A DNA stretch of 64,000 bases from Acestrorhynchus altus (GCA_034509495.1 CM067507.1:34616460-34680459); one strand, 5' to 3'; shown: positions 11,614 to 23,904, counted from the first letter of the stretch. Made by a program: numbers and translations. Notes: generated by a model from the letters alone, not told the origin.

Positions 11614-11640
11614 CTGTGAAAGAGCAGAGAGACAGTGAAT
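11614..11640 (-). other. dipk2a: Predicted splice acceptor upstream of the dipk2a start
   Basis: Minus-strand sequence reads ctgtctctctgctctttc followed by acag and then gcctgg. This long pyrimidine tract ending in CAG is a textbook 3' splice site. It suggests that the coding exon begins at 11613 and that a non-coding exon lies to the right. Confidence 0.65.
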
Positions 11641-13317
11641 AACAAGCTCTGATTTTCTTTGCTTATTACAAACCGTATCCTTGGACCAAAAGAAATGGCT
11701 TAGGATACAAACGTTGACTTCAACAGGGGTCAAGAACTTCCCATGATGGTTAGCTCATAAATACAACCATACACTATTCCAGTTGGGAATATCCATCTAC
11801 TCAGCATGGAAAGCTGTAGGATATGCCACAACAAGAAACAATCATCCAGAAACATTAAAGAAAATATCAAACAAAATGAATAAATATTCAAGTGTTGAAG
11901 CGCAAAACAAACACGATTAAGAAAACAGAAAAGGTAAAAGATCAGAATATACGTCACACCTCGTAAACTTGGGCATCTTCAAGAATCTCAAGTTTCCCTT
12001 GTAAATACGACTCCTTTGGCTATTTAAGTGCAATTTACAAGTATAATCCATATTTCCTAGTCTCCGACACCATTTCCCTCCACGTCTTCAGGAACTCCGA
12101 GTTCCTCCTGCTTCTGGTTTGTTCAACGTAAAGCCTTTTAAGTCTGAAATTTGTGTCCTACTTCTGTAAAGTTGTCATTCTGTAGATCCGACATTTACGT
12201 GACATCCACAGAATGTTCTTCATCGCGTTTTCTTAAACTTGTTATTTCTGTAGTTTGCTGAAGAAAGCTCTTGCCTCTTCTGCTTTAACAGAACTGAAAC
12301 AAGGAACATGACATTTTTTCTATTACGCGCGAACGAGCGCTGTGAGAACGCTTATTTTCTTGAAAAACTTCCCGTCAGAGTGCATGCCTCCCTAAAGCAG
12401 AGGCTCATTTTCGTGGCATTTCAGGCTGCTTCACAAATTGGACGTTTTCAGGTCATTCGGCCACGTTCATTACTCTCCCGACGGTAACGACATGGATCCA
12501 TGGAGCCAGCGCAATAACCTGCAGTACATCGTGAACCGGCCTGGCCCGGGCTTATCCTGGAGAAGGTTTCTGACAGCCGCAGAATGAAATAAATAACAGG
12601 GAATGAAACGAGGAATAAGGCACACGTCAGCAGAGGACTTTCTGGCTATCAATAAAATTGCCGGCGATGATTCGTCTGAAAGACGTTTTATTACAGCAGC
12701 AGTCACGGCCGTCACAGTGCTAGTGCTGCAAAGTGGGAAACACTTTTGCATGTTGAAGCTCCATCACCTGCGAATCCGGTCCGATTCATTCTGCCTTCAA
12801 ACACGGGCTCGTCAGAGTGTGAGGGGAGCCAAGCTGAGCGCAGTTTAACCTTTGATCAGAGCTGCCCTGGTAAGTTTTAATCTCGCTTTGAAGTCGTCCG
12901 CCTTTGAGAAAGGGAAGGGAAAAAAGACTCCGCATCACTGAAGTACTAAGAAAAGCAGAAACGGTTCTTTACGTATAGAGCAAATACGCCTGACGCATGC
13001 AGGGAGCCAGGGAAGTGCACTGAAAGGATAGACAGACTGAGGGAGACGACACAACTAAACACTAGCAGTCCATCATACTTCGGGACCGGTTTGAAACGCG
13101 GCCTCAGAACGTAACAATACGGCACATCCATATCGCAAAAACAATCGGTGGACTCCCCATCCACATACACGTCAAGTCCCTGTAGAGACGTCCAACCATC
13201 AGAAAAAGAATCCATGAACATGTCACCGTGTAACAAAGCAACACTTTTGGGATGAGTTCATGAGCTGAGGATGTGGACGGGTGTTGACCATCTAACATCC
13301 AGACGTCTCTAACACTC
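11641..13317. other. Intron or upstream DNA, no gene recognised
   Basis: No coding exon is seen. The part at 12420-12830 is repeat-free and fairly GC-balanced, with gccagcgcaataacctgc and caataaaattgccggcg words. It could be regulatory, but this is untested. Confidence 0.5.
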
Positions 13318-13425
13318 GTGCAATCAGAACCTCACAGCAAAAGCAGGATAAACTCATTTTAAAACCCTTGATTATGAAATGAATGACTGAGCAGGTGTCC
13401 CAATACTTTCACCCACATATAATCA
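13318..13425 (-). mobile_element. MITE-A end fragment
   Basis: Contains cctcacagcaaaagcagg, then attaaaac-like filler, then gagcaggtgtcccaatac. These are the reverse of the family's outer left end. Confidence 0.6.
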
Positions 13426-13911
13426 GTCAGTACTTAATGTCCAACGTCTGACCGGTACTGTATGTTTAGGCAGTTCGTAATGAATTATTTTATATACTAC
13501 AGGCAGACCTACCACCCAACAAGCCGTGCCCAAATCCGATGCTGTACTCGCACCACAGGACAACTGTATGGAAGCAGCTGGAACATCAGTTAATACAGCA
13601 CAAACTGATTAAACGCCTGCAGTAACACGGTCCAACTAACCGACTGTTAATTCATTTAGCTCCTGCTGATTCTCCTGCAGGGTTTTTTACGGCTGTAATC
13701 AGACTCCCCTGCTCCCCCCGTCAGATGTTCTTGATCAACTCCATCAGGTGTGCTACGACAGGATTTAAACGTAATCAGACTGCTGGAACAAAATGGTGAA
13801 CATACTACACTAATGCGTTTCACAGCTTGATCACATCGGGCCTTTTTCACTCTTTCACGTTATGTACATCCTTTAGTTATCCCTGTGTGTGTGTATGTGT
13901 GTACTTATATA

Positions 13912-14440
13912 TACAGGGGTTGGACAATGAAACTGGAACACCTGTCATTGTAGTGTGGGGAGGTTTCAAGGCTAAATTGGAGCAGCCTGGTGGTCAATCT
14001 TCATTAATTGCACCAGTAAGAGCAGAGTGTGAAGGTTCAATTAGCAAGTAAGAGCACAGTTTTGCTCAAAATATTGCAATGAACACAACATTATGGGGGA
14101 CATACCAGAGTTCAAAAGAGGACAAACTGTTGGTGCACATCTTGCTGGTGCATCTGTGACCAAGACAGCAAGTCTTTGTGATGTATCAAGAGCCACGGTA
14201 TCCAGGGTAATGTCAGCACCACCAAGATGGACGAACCACATCCAACAGGATTAACTGTGGACGCAAGAGGAAGCTGTCTGAAAGGGATGTTCGGGTTCTA
14301 ACCCGGATTGTATCCAAAAAATTTCATTCCCAAGACGAATTGACGCTGTATTGGCTGCAAAAGAAGGCCCTAGTTCACCAAACTAATACATTATTGTGGT
14401 CTAAAACCAGGTGTTTCAGTTTCATTGTCCAACCCCTGTA
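13912..14440 (+). mobile_element. Tc1/mariner-type element with intact 31-bp inverted ends
   Basis: The element proper is 13914-14438. Its ends are 31-bp terminal inverted repeats at 13914-13944 and 14408-14438 that match at 30 of 31 positions; the left one starts caggggttggacaatgaa. TA dinucleotides flank it at 13912-13913 and 14439-14440, as expected for Tc1/mariner target sites. Inside, the forward strand keeps an N-terminal transposase piece near 14095-14220 that reads PEFKRGQTVGAHLAG and VSRATVSRV, a helix-turn-helix like that of Tc1-like proteins. The catalytic DDE part is deleted, so at about 525 bp it is a non-autonomous derivative. Confidence 0.9.
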
Positions 14441-14629
14441 CACACAGTGCTGATCAACACCCCACCTCATCCCCAACTCCCCAAGTCACCCCGAAAATAT
14501 TGGATGGAGCTCCATCTTTCCAGAGAACCCAGTTCCCCACAGCACAATGCTGGGGGGCTTTATGCCCTGCCTGCATTTGTGACTTCCTGCATTGATTAGA
14601 AGGGGTGTCCACATACATTTGGTCCACAT
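14441..14629 (+). mobile_element. MITE-A right-half fragment
   Basis: It follows the Tc1 element directly. It carries tattggatggagctccat, aatgctggggggctttat and the outer end gaaggggtgtccacatac. The left half of this MITE is not seen left of the Tc1 element, so either it was lost or the junction is a deletion. Confidence 0.7.
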
Positions 14630-14689
14630 TGTTGGCCGTTTGTTGTTGTTGTTTCCTTTCTAAGAGAGAGATGCTCTAATTTCAGTGTC

Positions 14690-14960
14690 AAGCTGACCTG
14701 CCTGCGTCGTGCCACAGCCACCTGAGGCCCTCGTCGGCGGGCGCTTATGACGGACGCAAAACCACTTAACATTCAAACGGGCTGCTTTTTCAATTAAAGC
14801 TCATTAGGCCATGCCTGTTAAAAGCGATGGCTTTCAGGCGCTGCGTTCATTAGCCCGTGATCCAGAGTGATCAGCGGGCGTGTAGATGTTCCCTGTGCAT
14901 TTTAATCGACCCGGGTGAAGCGCGAGGTGACGGCAGGCGAGGGGGCCGGGCAGAGCAGCA
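14690..14960. other. Candidate conserved non-coding element
   Basis: A repeat-free stretch with homeodomain-like tcaattaaagctcatt and a GC-rich flank rich in CpG. No open frame shows domains. Regulatory function is inference. Confidence 0.3.
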
Positions 14961-15295
14961 CTTCAGAGAGGAAGTGGCTGAAGGAAGTGACAGAGATCAC
15001 CCACACCAGTCAGCCCCGCTCACTTCAGCCTGAGTGAGCGCTCCCTTGAAGAAAGACCTGCGCACTCAAAGCGGCACTACACCTGAAAAGGTGCACGTCT
15101 ACGGTGATGGATGAAAGGTCAACGCTGGTGAAATGCGAGTGAGAGAAGGCTAACTGGACTCAATCTGAAGTGACCCCTTCCATCCTTCCATTACCTGCTG
15201 GTTTTCTCCTCCGTGTTGAATTCAGAGTTCCTCTTATGAATGAATGGGATGCAAACATTTGTGTCCTCATTTGTCACAATGGGCATTGCCTGAGA

Positions 15296-15465
15296 CACCA
15301 TAGCAACCCCTTAGCAACAACACAGTAACACCATACCAACCACTAATTAACAAAATCACAATGATCAGGGATGCCACTGTACTACTTCACAACTCCATAT
15401 CAATTACATGCAGTATCATAGCAACCACTTAGCAACACCAGAGCAACCACACAGCAACAGCCTAG
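15296..15465. repeat. AGCAACC-type minisatellite fragment
   Basis: Repeats ccatagcaacc and cttagcaaca words several times. This is the reverse complement of the ggttgctatggtgttgct family at 43.8, 51.2 and 53.5 kb. Confidence 0.7.
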
Positions 15466-15984
15466 CGAATGCCTGGAGGTCAGAAACATTTAAGCCACAC
15501 AATTGTTCCATCAGAAAACCGCAGTTGTGTCACCACTGTTGATATTAGCTTATACAGGATTAGACCGAGGTTGGGATGTTAACTGGGGGTTAACTGGCAA
15601 ACAGACGAAACCACCAGCACCACCATCATGCAGATGTCTGCCTGTGTGATGATCACTTCAACCTTCAACCTCCACACTTCCTTTCGTGATGTTGGTTTTC
15701 CACACATGGATTAAGCCTTGTCCTTGCAGAGGAGTTCAGAATGGCTGGTTGGTTTCACACACTACTTCTATGTGACAAGTGCGATGTGGCAGTGTGACGG
15801 GTACGACTCGCACGGTGTCTGCGCGGCGGATCAGCAGGGTTTAGAGCCGATAACACTGTACGCAAGTTTACAGACTTTTAAACTGTCAAATCACTCACTA
15901 CTTTGCTGAAGATCATTTGTAGAGGAGCCGTATTTACCCTCAGAGTACCCTCGGTGTAGGACGTGGTCAAGTAGTACCTTGTTT

Positions 15985-16585
15985 GACCACGAACATGAGC
16001 TGTGGAATTAGCTTCCATGCTGGTGGTGGTGTGTTCTTGTGTGTTGCGCTGGTGTGAGTAGATCTGACACAGCAGTGCTGCTGGAGTGTTTAAACCCCTC
16101 AGTGTCACTGCTGGACCGAGAACAGTCCACCAACCAGAAACGTCCAGCCGACAGCATCCTGTGGGCAGCGTCCTGTGAGCACTGATGAAGGACTAGAGGA
16201 CGACCAACACAAACTGTGCAGAAACAGATGAGCTTCTGTCTCTGACTTTACATCTATGAGGTGGAGACACTCGGTAGGAGTGTCTAATAGAGTGGACAGT
16301 GAGTGGACAGTGTGTTTAAACACTCCAGCAGCACTGCAATGTGTGATCCACTCACACCAGCCAACACACACTAACACACCACCACCATGTCAGTGTGACT
16401 GCAGTGCTGAGAATGACCCACCACCCACATAATAGCTGCTCTGAGGTGGTCCTGTGGGGTCCTGAGCATTGAAGATCAGGGTGAAAGGAGACAGATGAAC
16501 TAAAGAGTGCCCCTGTATGGTAAGAGGAGCTGAAAAATGGACAGTGAGTGTAGAAAGAAGGAGGTAGTTATAATGTTAAGCCTAA
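15985..16585. mobile_element. Fold-back (long inverted repeat) element
   Basis: The segment 16018-16090 is closely matched by the reverse complement of 16318-16390 (shared words ggtgtgagt, gatc, cagtgctgctggagtg). The loop between them is about 230 bp. Further parts occur at 20555-20665 and 49170-49450. The right edge ends ggaggtagttataatgtta, a transposon-like outer end. It is a non-autonomous fish DNA repeat, class not assigned. Confidence 0.7.
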
Positions 16586-17633
16586 TCGATGCGAGTGGCA
16601 CATCGGTAAGGACGTAAGGACAGGCGTCTGGCACGGGGGGCAGTTGACGGTGTCCTTCTGGCCTCTAAGCGTGGGGGGCCCCCAGTGCTTACTTGAGAGG
16701 TTTGCAGCAGAGTGTGATGCGGTCGGTATGTGAATCGCCACCACCGAGGCCGGGGTTGTGTCCTCGAGAAGGGCGGTAAACTCCCTCTGGATAGGAGGTG
16801 TGAACTCCAGGTCTTGTTTTGCGAGTGATGGCAGTATCGATCATAGACTAGAGGCACTTTCTATTAAAGCAGGAACAACATTTAATCCCTAATTGCAACA
16901 TTTTAAAGACTAATCGCTGCAACTGTAATTGAGGCCTAGGGACGATTGTAAACACGTACGGTAAGATAAACTCGACAGCTTCCGAAAGTTTTAACATGGA
17001 ACAAAAACAATGGGCAGCTTATCTGCATAATGCAAAAATAACCCACCAAGCGGGAGACGTTACACGAACAGGAAGAAACTATGATAACATTGAGCACAAC
17101 AGAGCTCATCATTAAGGCTAAGCTTTCTGCATCGTCTCTTACATAAACCGCAGAACCCCTGTATCACCATGTGTATTATATCGAGGTTCTTCAGCTCTCC
17201 AGCAGAAAACAGCCTGCTTTGATTTAATTCTACTTCACCTTTTCACGCACGGTGGTCACTGAAGTGGACATTAAAAAGCCATTATTATGTATCTGCATTT
17301 GTTTTTTTTGTTTGTTTTTGGTCTGAAGTCTTTCTTGCGTGCTTGCAGACACAGTGCAGTGGACTATAGTTCATGGGTTTTCATAGAACCAGAACACTGT
17401 GAAGCATAACACTGATCATAATATTTGTTCTACAGCATTAAACTTTCCATTTAATTTCATTTATTTGTAAAATACTTGGTTTGATCCTTTAATCGGGCCA
17501 TTAATGCCCGTGAGAGGACGCACGAGTAACTCACAGACACACGATTCAACAGTTTTATCAGCTTGAAAGGAGAATAGACTGATTAATATCGTAATTCATG
17601 CATGAAATGGTTAAAATAAATTACAAAAAGATA
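16586..17633. other. No gene recognised
   Basis: AT-rich DNA without assigned repeats. The open frame at 16582-16857 on the minus strand has no recognisable domain. Confidence 0.5.
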
Positions 17634-18140
17634 TGGACAGACAGACAGGTCAGGCTAACAGACAGACAGGTCAGGCTAACAGACAAATCAGAAATATATG
17701 TACAGACCAGACGTACAGACTGGACAGACACAAGTATGTAATTATACTCATTTGACCCAGTGTTTTTGCACACATGGGAATTAGACCTCCGTATTTTACC
17801 CATCCACACACAGTGATACACACTCAAATTCACACACCAGGGGACAGCGAGCACACGTGCCCGGAGGGGTGGGCAGCCCTGTCCTCAGTGTCCGGGGAGT
17901 TCAGTGCCTTGCTCACGCACTTCAGTCATGTTCTGCCGGTTCAGGGATTTGAACCCGAGACCTTCAAGTAACAAGGCCGGTTCCCCAACCACCAGACCAC
18001 GGCTTACAGAAATCAGACATATAGACAGATCGGACATATGGACAGATCAGACTAAAAGACAGATTAGACAGATACACAGATCAGACAGATCAGACATACA
18101 GGCCGGTCAGACTAACAGACATACTGACAGATCAGAAAAA
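17634..18140. repeat. GACA/CAGATCAGA-type minisatellite, interrupted
   Basis: Left part 17634-17734 holds two 24-bp copies of gacagacaggtcaggctaac-type units. The right part 18006-18140 holds diverged cagatcagacatac units. A SINE lies between them. Confidence 0.85.
17735..18005 (-). mobile_element. tRNA-derived SINE, family D, copy 2
   Basis: Aligns by eye along its whole length with 4629-4900, from taattatactcatttgac to ccaccagaccacggc. The minus strand carries the tRNA-like head, with a B box reading gggttcaaatccc. I could not find a clear target-site duplication. Confidence 0.8.
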
Positions 18141-18557
18141 AGCATCTCCACTGTTTCTGTAATTACGCAGGAGATCCGCAGAAGTTCATAATCTACTAAT
18201 AACTTCATAAATAGACAGAAAGTCAGAAGTAAGCAGGTATTTTTCCTAATTAGAGCTTGAAGATGAAGTAAAACCAGGTTAAAAAGATGAAATTCCCAAT
18301 GCAGTTCCTCCCTTGATTCAGTTCCTCCATTTTAAACACTGGGTTTGAAGTCAACACTGCTAACCTGTCATGAAATGAAGGTAGAAGATACAGATGTCCT
18401 CCTGAACGATTCAGAGAAGCCCACATTGCATGCTTGATACACCGTTACGGTCACCCTCCAAAACAGCAGTTTTAACGTCCAACAGAAGATTTTACTCATT
18501 TTTGGAGCATTTCTATTGGTCCATTCATCATGAAATTTCAGATATAACGTGAAGAAC

Positions 18558-19110
18558 AACCTTCATACAGACTCTGACTGATCAGAGAGAGGGGGCGGAG
18601 CTGATGCGCCACCTGCATACAGACTCTGACTGATCAGAGAGAGGGGGCGGGGCTGATGACATCACTGACCCAGATATTGGGTTCAAGAGGAAAATAAGAA
18701 GGAAGGCGCTGTTTTCTCTCTTTTTTACTCCCAGTGTTAGAATTTCAAAATAAAAGTTCTGATCAGGCATAATAATAATAATAATAATAAATTAAAAATA
18801 ATAATAAATTACATTCAGGTTGTTTTTTCGACAGGATTTCTGAGGTGTAAAGTGTTTTAGTCCTTATAAGCAAAGAAAACGTAGGGATTAAGTACATTTC
18901 GTCAAAGCATGGAGAAATTTATAAAAAAATATTACAATTCTGTTCATTTTTACATCTCAAATGAAGACAAATATGAGTAGCCTAGGATCTCCTTAAAGAT
19001 GGTGTGTCTCCTATAAATACTTTCCTATTTCGGGGAAAATAAATGTTCGTCAAACTACAAAAACATCCCAAAAACTGGCCTAGAGTTCGAAACGTTACTG
19101 AATTAGACCT
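18558..19110 (+). repeat. Unclassified repeat family U, copy 1
   Basis: Shares, in order, catacagactctgactgatc, a GC-box segment, aataaaagt, attcaggttgtttt, ccttataagcaaa, gagtagcct and cctataaatact with 61945-62470. The first part is also shared in reverse with 55335-55545. The first 52 bp are tandemly duplicated (18564 and 18616). No protein frame and no clear terminal repeats were found. Confidence 0.75.
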
Positions 19111-20554
19111 GTTGCAACAATTATTTTTGCTTGGATGACATATTGTACCAGAAACAATAACAATAGACCCGTATTATTGACATTAAGACATAACGTCATA
19201 GTAGAATAATGCTATTACACCCTTTAAATGTTTAACTCAGACAGATCAGTGTTGAAATATCACTTTTAAAAATATCCTAAATTAAAAAAATCTAATTAAA
19301 GACGAAATACAGGCTCGTTCATGTTAACGTGCTCTCCTGAATGATTGGCCTTCTGTCCAGTTATTGTACAATATGTCGATGATGGGTCTATAAATAGCTG
19401 TTCCTATAAAACTCAATCCTCAGGTGAATTATCATCATCATCTTTCTTAAAGGAGGTTTGCACTAAAGAGGGTTCAACTCATGTTCCAGGTCAAAATCAG
19501 TTCTGGGGCTCAGTTTTAGGCCTGAATCAACAGGAAGGTTTGGAAAACTGTAACATTTGGAGCACATTTAAGACTTTGGCAGTCAGATCAAGTTATGCAT
19601 AACATAAAAGCTAAAAGCTGCTTCCCCGTGTTTAGTTTGGACTCTAGGTTCTACTAGCTGACCATGACCACTGATCTGAGGGCTTTATGTTCTTTAAACA
19701 AATCTGTAATGTAATATAAACATTTACAAAGTGAGGAAATTGGGACGGAATCCACCTGGATCAGCATTACAGAGAAACAGGACTTTTATTTCTGATATAA
19801 ACGCAGTACAGAGAACAACATGTAGATGTTTTAGTGCAGTAGTCAACATCTGCTTGATCTTCTGGAGTTCAACAAACAAAGCTGAGCATTTAAATATTCC
19901 CGATTCACCTTTAATTACATCCAATTATTTGCCATCACTGCATCATACATTGAAGCTCTAGTTGTGTAACATTCGAGATGTACTCCAAAGGTTAATGAAG
20001 GCTGGACGGTCCGAGGCTGGACGCTGGGATGTGTGAGATATAGCACAGGCATCAGGGGACCAAGTAGCAGAACAGGGACTGGGAAATTAATTGGTCAGTG
20101 AAATGACCAGGGGCTGGGTTTCTGGAGAGCGTCTCAGCACAAAGATGATTTTCCATGGGCGAGTGAGCATCATGCTGTACACTCTCTCTCTACGCAACAC
20201 TAAGACATTTGGGAAAGTGGGCCCAGATCCAGCACAACATTAGTCCTGCTGAAAGCAAACAAACAGCAAGTATGCAGGACATCTGTCCCAAACTGATCAT
20301 TTGTGTAATTATCTGCAGATTCTGATACGATTTTTGAGCCTGAATTATTACATTCCTGTTGCATTGGTGGTCTCGTTCTGGGTGCCTTCACACCTGAAAG
20401 TGTGTTGTACTGAATTTCGCCCCCCTGTGAGGGCTTGTCTTAACTTCCGAACCGTCCAAAGAAGTGCTTTCACACAGCAAACAAACCGGACCATGGTTCA
20501 GTTATGATCCGGACACAGACCACCTCTTTAGGTTGGAACAAAGTTTGGTCCAGA
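19111..20554. other. No gene recognised
   Basis: AT-rich, only short frames. An 85-codon forward frame at 19345-19602 shows no domain I know. Confidence 0.5.
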
Positions 20555-20665
20555 CTGTGTCCAGCAGTGACACTGAGGGGTTTAAACACTCCAGCAGCAC
20601 TGCTGTGTCTGATCCACTCGTGCCAACGCGACACACACTAACACACTACCACTGTGTCAGTTTAA
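20555..20665. mobile_element. Fold-back element fragment
   Basis: Contains cagcagtgacactgaggggt, gtttaaacactccagcagca and acacacactaacacac. These match one arm of the element at 15985-16585 and the copy at 49170-49450. Confidence 0.65.
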
Positions 20666-21849
20666 AGAACCTTATTCACAAACGCCAAACCGAAAAAAAA
20701 ACCCTTAAACTGTAAACATGCCAACCTGCATGGTGTCCGACTGAGGCGTAAAGGAAAGGAACAATTAGGTTTAGAAACTAGGGTCTGGGTTGGTGTTTAC
20801 ACAACATTTCAACCGCACAAGGTGTGCCCGTCCCGATGGTCAGAATTGAAATAGACTGGCGCAATTGTTTACTCTCCTTTGGCAGCCGTACTTGCTACTG
20901 CTCGTCAGTTTCAATACCGGTAAGGGTTTATAAAAACATTACAGAAGCTGTTTGAAACAAAACACAGGTTCTGAAACAAACAAACCAACCTAAAAGAACC
21001 AGACAATTGTGATCTGCCCAGACCGAAACAATCAGCTATTCATACGTCCGTTCTTTTTCTCTAAACGATGGGTACTCCCTCTTTTAAACCCAGATCCGTA
21101 ACACTCATTCACAGATGTGTTCCTTTAAACTTCACCAATTTGCTTTTTTCTAACGGAGAACTGTTTTCATTTCCAACAGCCTCGTTCTGCCCACTGGGTT
21201 ATGTTTTGAATTACTGCTCCATTACCCACTGCGTTTCCCCTCTCCCTTCGCCCACCACTGGAGAGCTCATGCCCGTGCTGGGCCCGCTGAGCACTCGCAT
21301 CCACGTTTCCAGAGTAGAATCCGCCCGTTCGGAGCTCGTGCCAACGTGATTCCTGCACATTCCCGCAAAGCGCCTGGCACAAGCCGAAGCAGAGCGTGCC
21401 CAGCCCTAGCAGATCACATGAAGGAAAGCAACTCGACCAAGTCAAAGACGCTGAGTCACACGAGAGAGATAAACACAGCAGGATGAGGGCAGAGGTTCAG
21501 CCAACAAAGCCAATCTGAAGACTGGCTGCACGCGAAGGCGGTTTGCGTCAGGCGTACGAATCAGATAAAGGCTCTCTGGGTAGGGGTAAACACTGTAGTT
21601 ACACAGTTAATCTGATCTTAAACTACATTCTGTTATCTTGTGTAAAGTCATAACATGAAAAGGAGGTTTGTAAAAGACTGCAGTGGTAGGAGATATCAGT
21701 ACTCAGGAACATCTCAGCAACCCTAAAGAGCACAGAAGTATTCACAACATCGAGCACACAAATCTACGCCAAATGTAAACAAACAAGTATTATTAAACTG
21801 CAAGTTTCATGAAATATTGATCAGAAACGGCCCAAAATAGACATCAACT
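20666..21849. other. No gene recognised
   Basis: No repeat family or coding exon recognised. Forward and reverse frames at 21068-21445 overlap each other and have no domain. Confidence 0.5.
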
Positions 21850-22262
21850 TACATAAGATCTCATCACTCCACTGTGATCTGATGATCGCAGGTTCGAATC
21901 CCGGGTCATGCTGCATGCCATCAGCAGCTGGAGTCAGAGGGAGAGTGAAATTGGCCTGCTCTCCCTCTCCGGGGGGGGGGGGGGGTAGATGGCGCTCTCT
22001 CCTCTCATCACACTCAATGTGATGTTGGTCAGCACAGGCGTCTGTCAGCCATTGTATCAGAGCTGGGGACCCGAGCACGTTGGCTGTCTGTCAAAGGTGA
22101 TGGTGGCATTTGGTAAAGAGGCGGTGGTTGGCGTCACATGTATCGGAGGGAGCATGAGCTCGTCCTCACCATCCTGGTCTCGGGAGGTCGCGTGTGATGG
22201 GACAGTGATGATAATGGACTTGGGGAATTGGCACTTCCAGATTTACGGGGGAAAAAGTCAGG
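21850..22262 (+). mobile_element. tRNA-derived SINE, family B, near full length
   Basis: A Pol III B box, ggttcgaatcc, sits at 21891-21901, within a tRNA-like head starting about 50 bp earlier. The body has gtagatggcgctctctcc, tgatgttggtcagcacag and cacatgtatcggaggg. A reverse copy is at 41960-42280. A G run of about 17 occurs near 21971-21987. The 100-codon frame across it is accidental. Confidence 0.85.
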
Positions 22263-23904
22263 GTATAAAAAATGTTCAGATTTCAAAATAATAATGTGGT
22301 TTAGAGTCACTCGGAGTGGGTTCAAAGTGAAATGGTTCATTGTAGAGATACGTACTGACTCCTGTTGAATGGAAGCAGGGCTCACATGACTACAACACAA
22401 ATATAGTCCTTTTATTTACAACCCAATCCCACCCTTCAGAGTTATATTAACACTATTTACGTAATGTTGATGAAAGATTTCTGCCCCAAACCTTCTCTTA
22501 CAATCCTCCTAAAGCACTCTGACAGATATTGTAACAGCTGTGTGTGAGGGAGCTTTTAGAAGCACTGAACTAGTTTGTCAGGTCCCGTTCACCACCACTA
22601 CAAACAATCCTCTTTGTCTGACTCCTTTTTGTTTGACACAGCTTATTTCCCTCAACGCCATTTCACATCAAACCACTCTCAACGACTTCGTTTCCCCATC
22701 AGGCTCGAAAGAACTATTGGAAAAGTCAGCTGGGATTATGTTTTAGGAAGTTTTTTCGTTATTGTGGAGATGACGGAGTCTCATTCAACAGTATCTTCCT
22801 AAGAATGTTCTTAAACTTGCTGTTGAGAAACGTCCTAATGAAAAGACTCGTGACATGAATCCAGGCACCGCCTCTTTTTGAACTGCCACCACTGCATCAT
22901 TGCTGGGCAGCCAATTAACTTGGAGGAAAGTGTCAGGTCCCCAGCTCCAATACAACGAATAACGTGTGCTTGTGCTGACCTGTGCTGTTCTGCACTTGGA
23001 CTCTGGCTGCCAAACCAGCAATCCTTGGATCATAGCGTTAGTGCAGGCTGGATCATCCTGAGTCCTGCATAATTCCCATTAAGGACGTTGTTTCCATGTC
23101 AACTGTAGGCTGAATTTTGGAAAAATCTGTGGAATTCCCTTTTTAAATTCCTTAATGACCTTCATTTTGGAGATGTTTCTCCAAACAATCAGCAGATTAA
23201 TCCATAATTCATAGTCAAGAGCTTCACCTGATCTTCATATTAATTCATAATTAAGTGATCGTTCCACCAAAAATATTTATTTAAATTTGATATTATAACT
23301 TATAATAACAATAACAATAAAAAGAAGAAGAATTATTAAATATTGTACACCGTAAAACTGCCGTACTGCCAGAGACGGTTATCGTACCGTGCAAATCTCA
23401 TTCTTCACTTTGCTGCAACCCCATTTCCACAATTCCAGACTAAATCAGTGCAATTCCTCTTTAACGACGTCTATCCTTCAATCTGGAGATATGTCCAGGT
23501 AAGCATGTTAAAGAAGATCGCTGGACGTCCCCTTTAATATTTATCCTTGACCATCGTGGAGAACTCATATTTAAGAGACGAGCATGTTCTTCAGAGCGCA
23601 CCCGTACCTTCAAAGCCTTTCTGAAGTTCTCGCGCTCTCAGAAAGTGCTCTAAAGCGGATCGAAGGAGAATTCATTACAACTATAATACTAGAGCCCTCA
23701 CAATGGCCCCATCACTCCGGCTTCACCTTAGAGCCACGCGAGGCTGGGACTGCGGTTGCCAAGGTTATCGACTGAGGGAGTCAATAACGTGTAATCACAA
23801 AAACAGTCATCCAAAGCTGAGCTACCTCAGTCCAGCAACCATACACACAATGAGAGATAGAAACAAATCCCTCTTTCTCCTACGCGTTGGCTCCCTGACT
23901 TTCA
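22263..23904. other. No gene recognised
   Basis: No repeats assigned. Short open frames without domains. Confidence 0.5.

Noticed and set aside
21885..21905. Possible tRNA gene (B box ggttcgaatcc)
   Set aside because: The rest of the cloverleaf does not fold and the flank is SINE body, so it is a tRNA-derived SINE.
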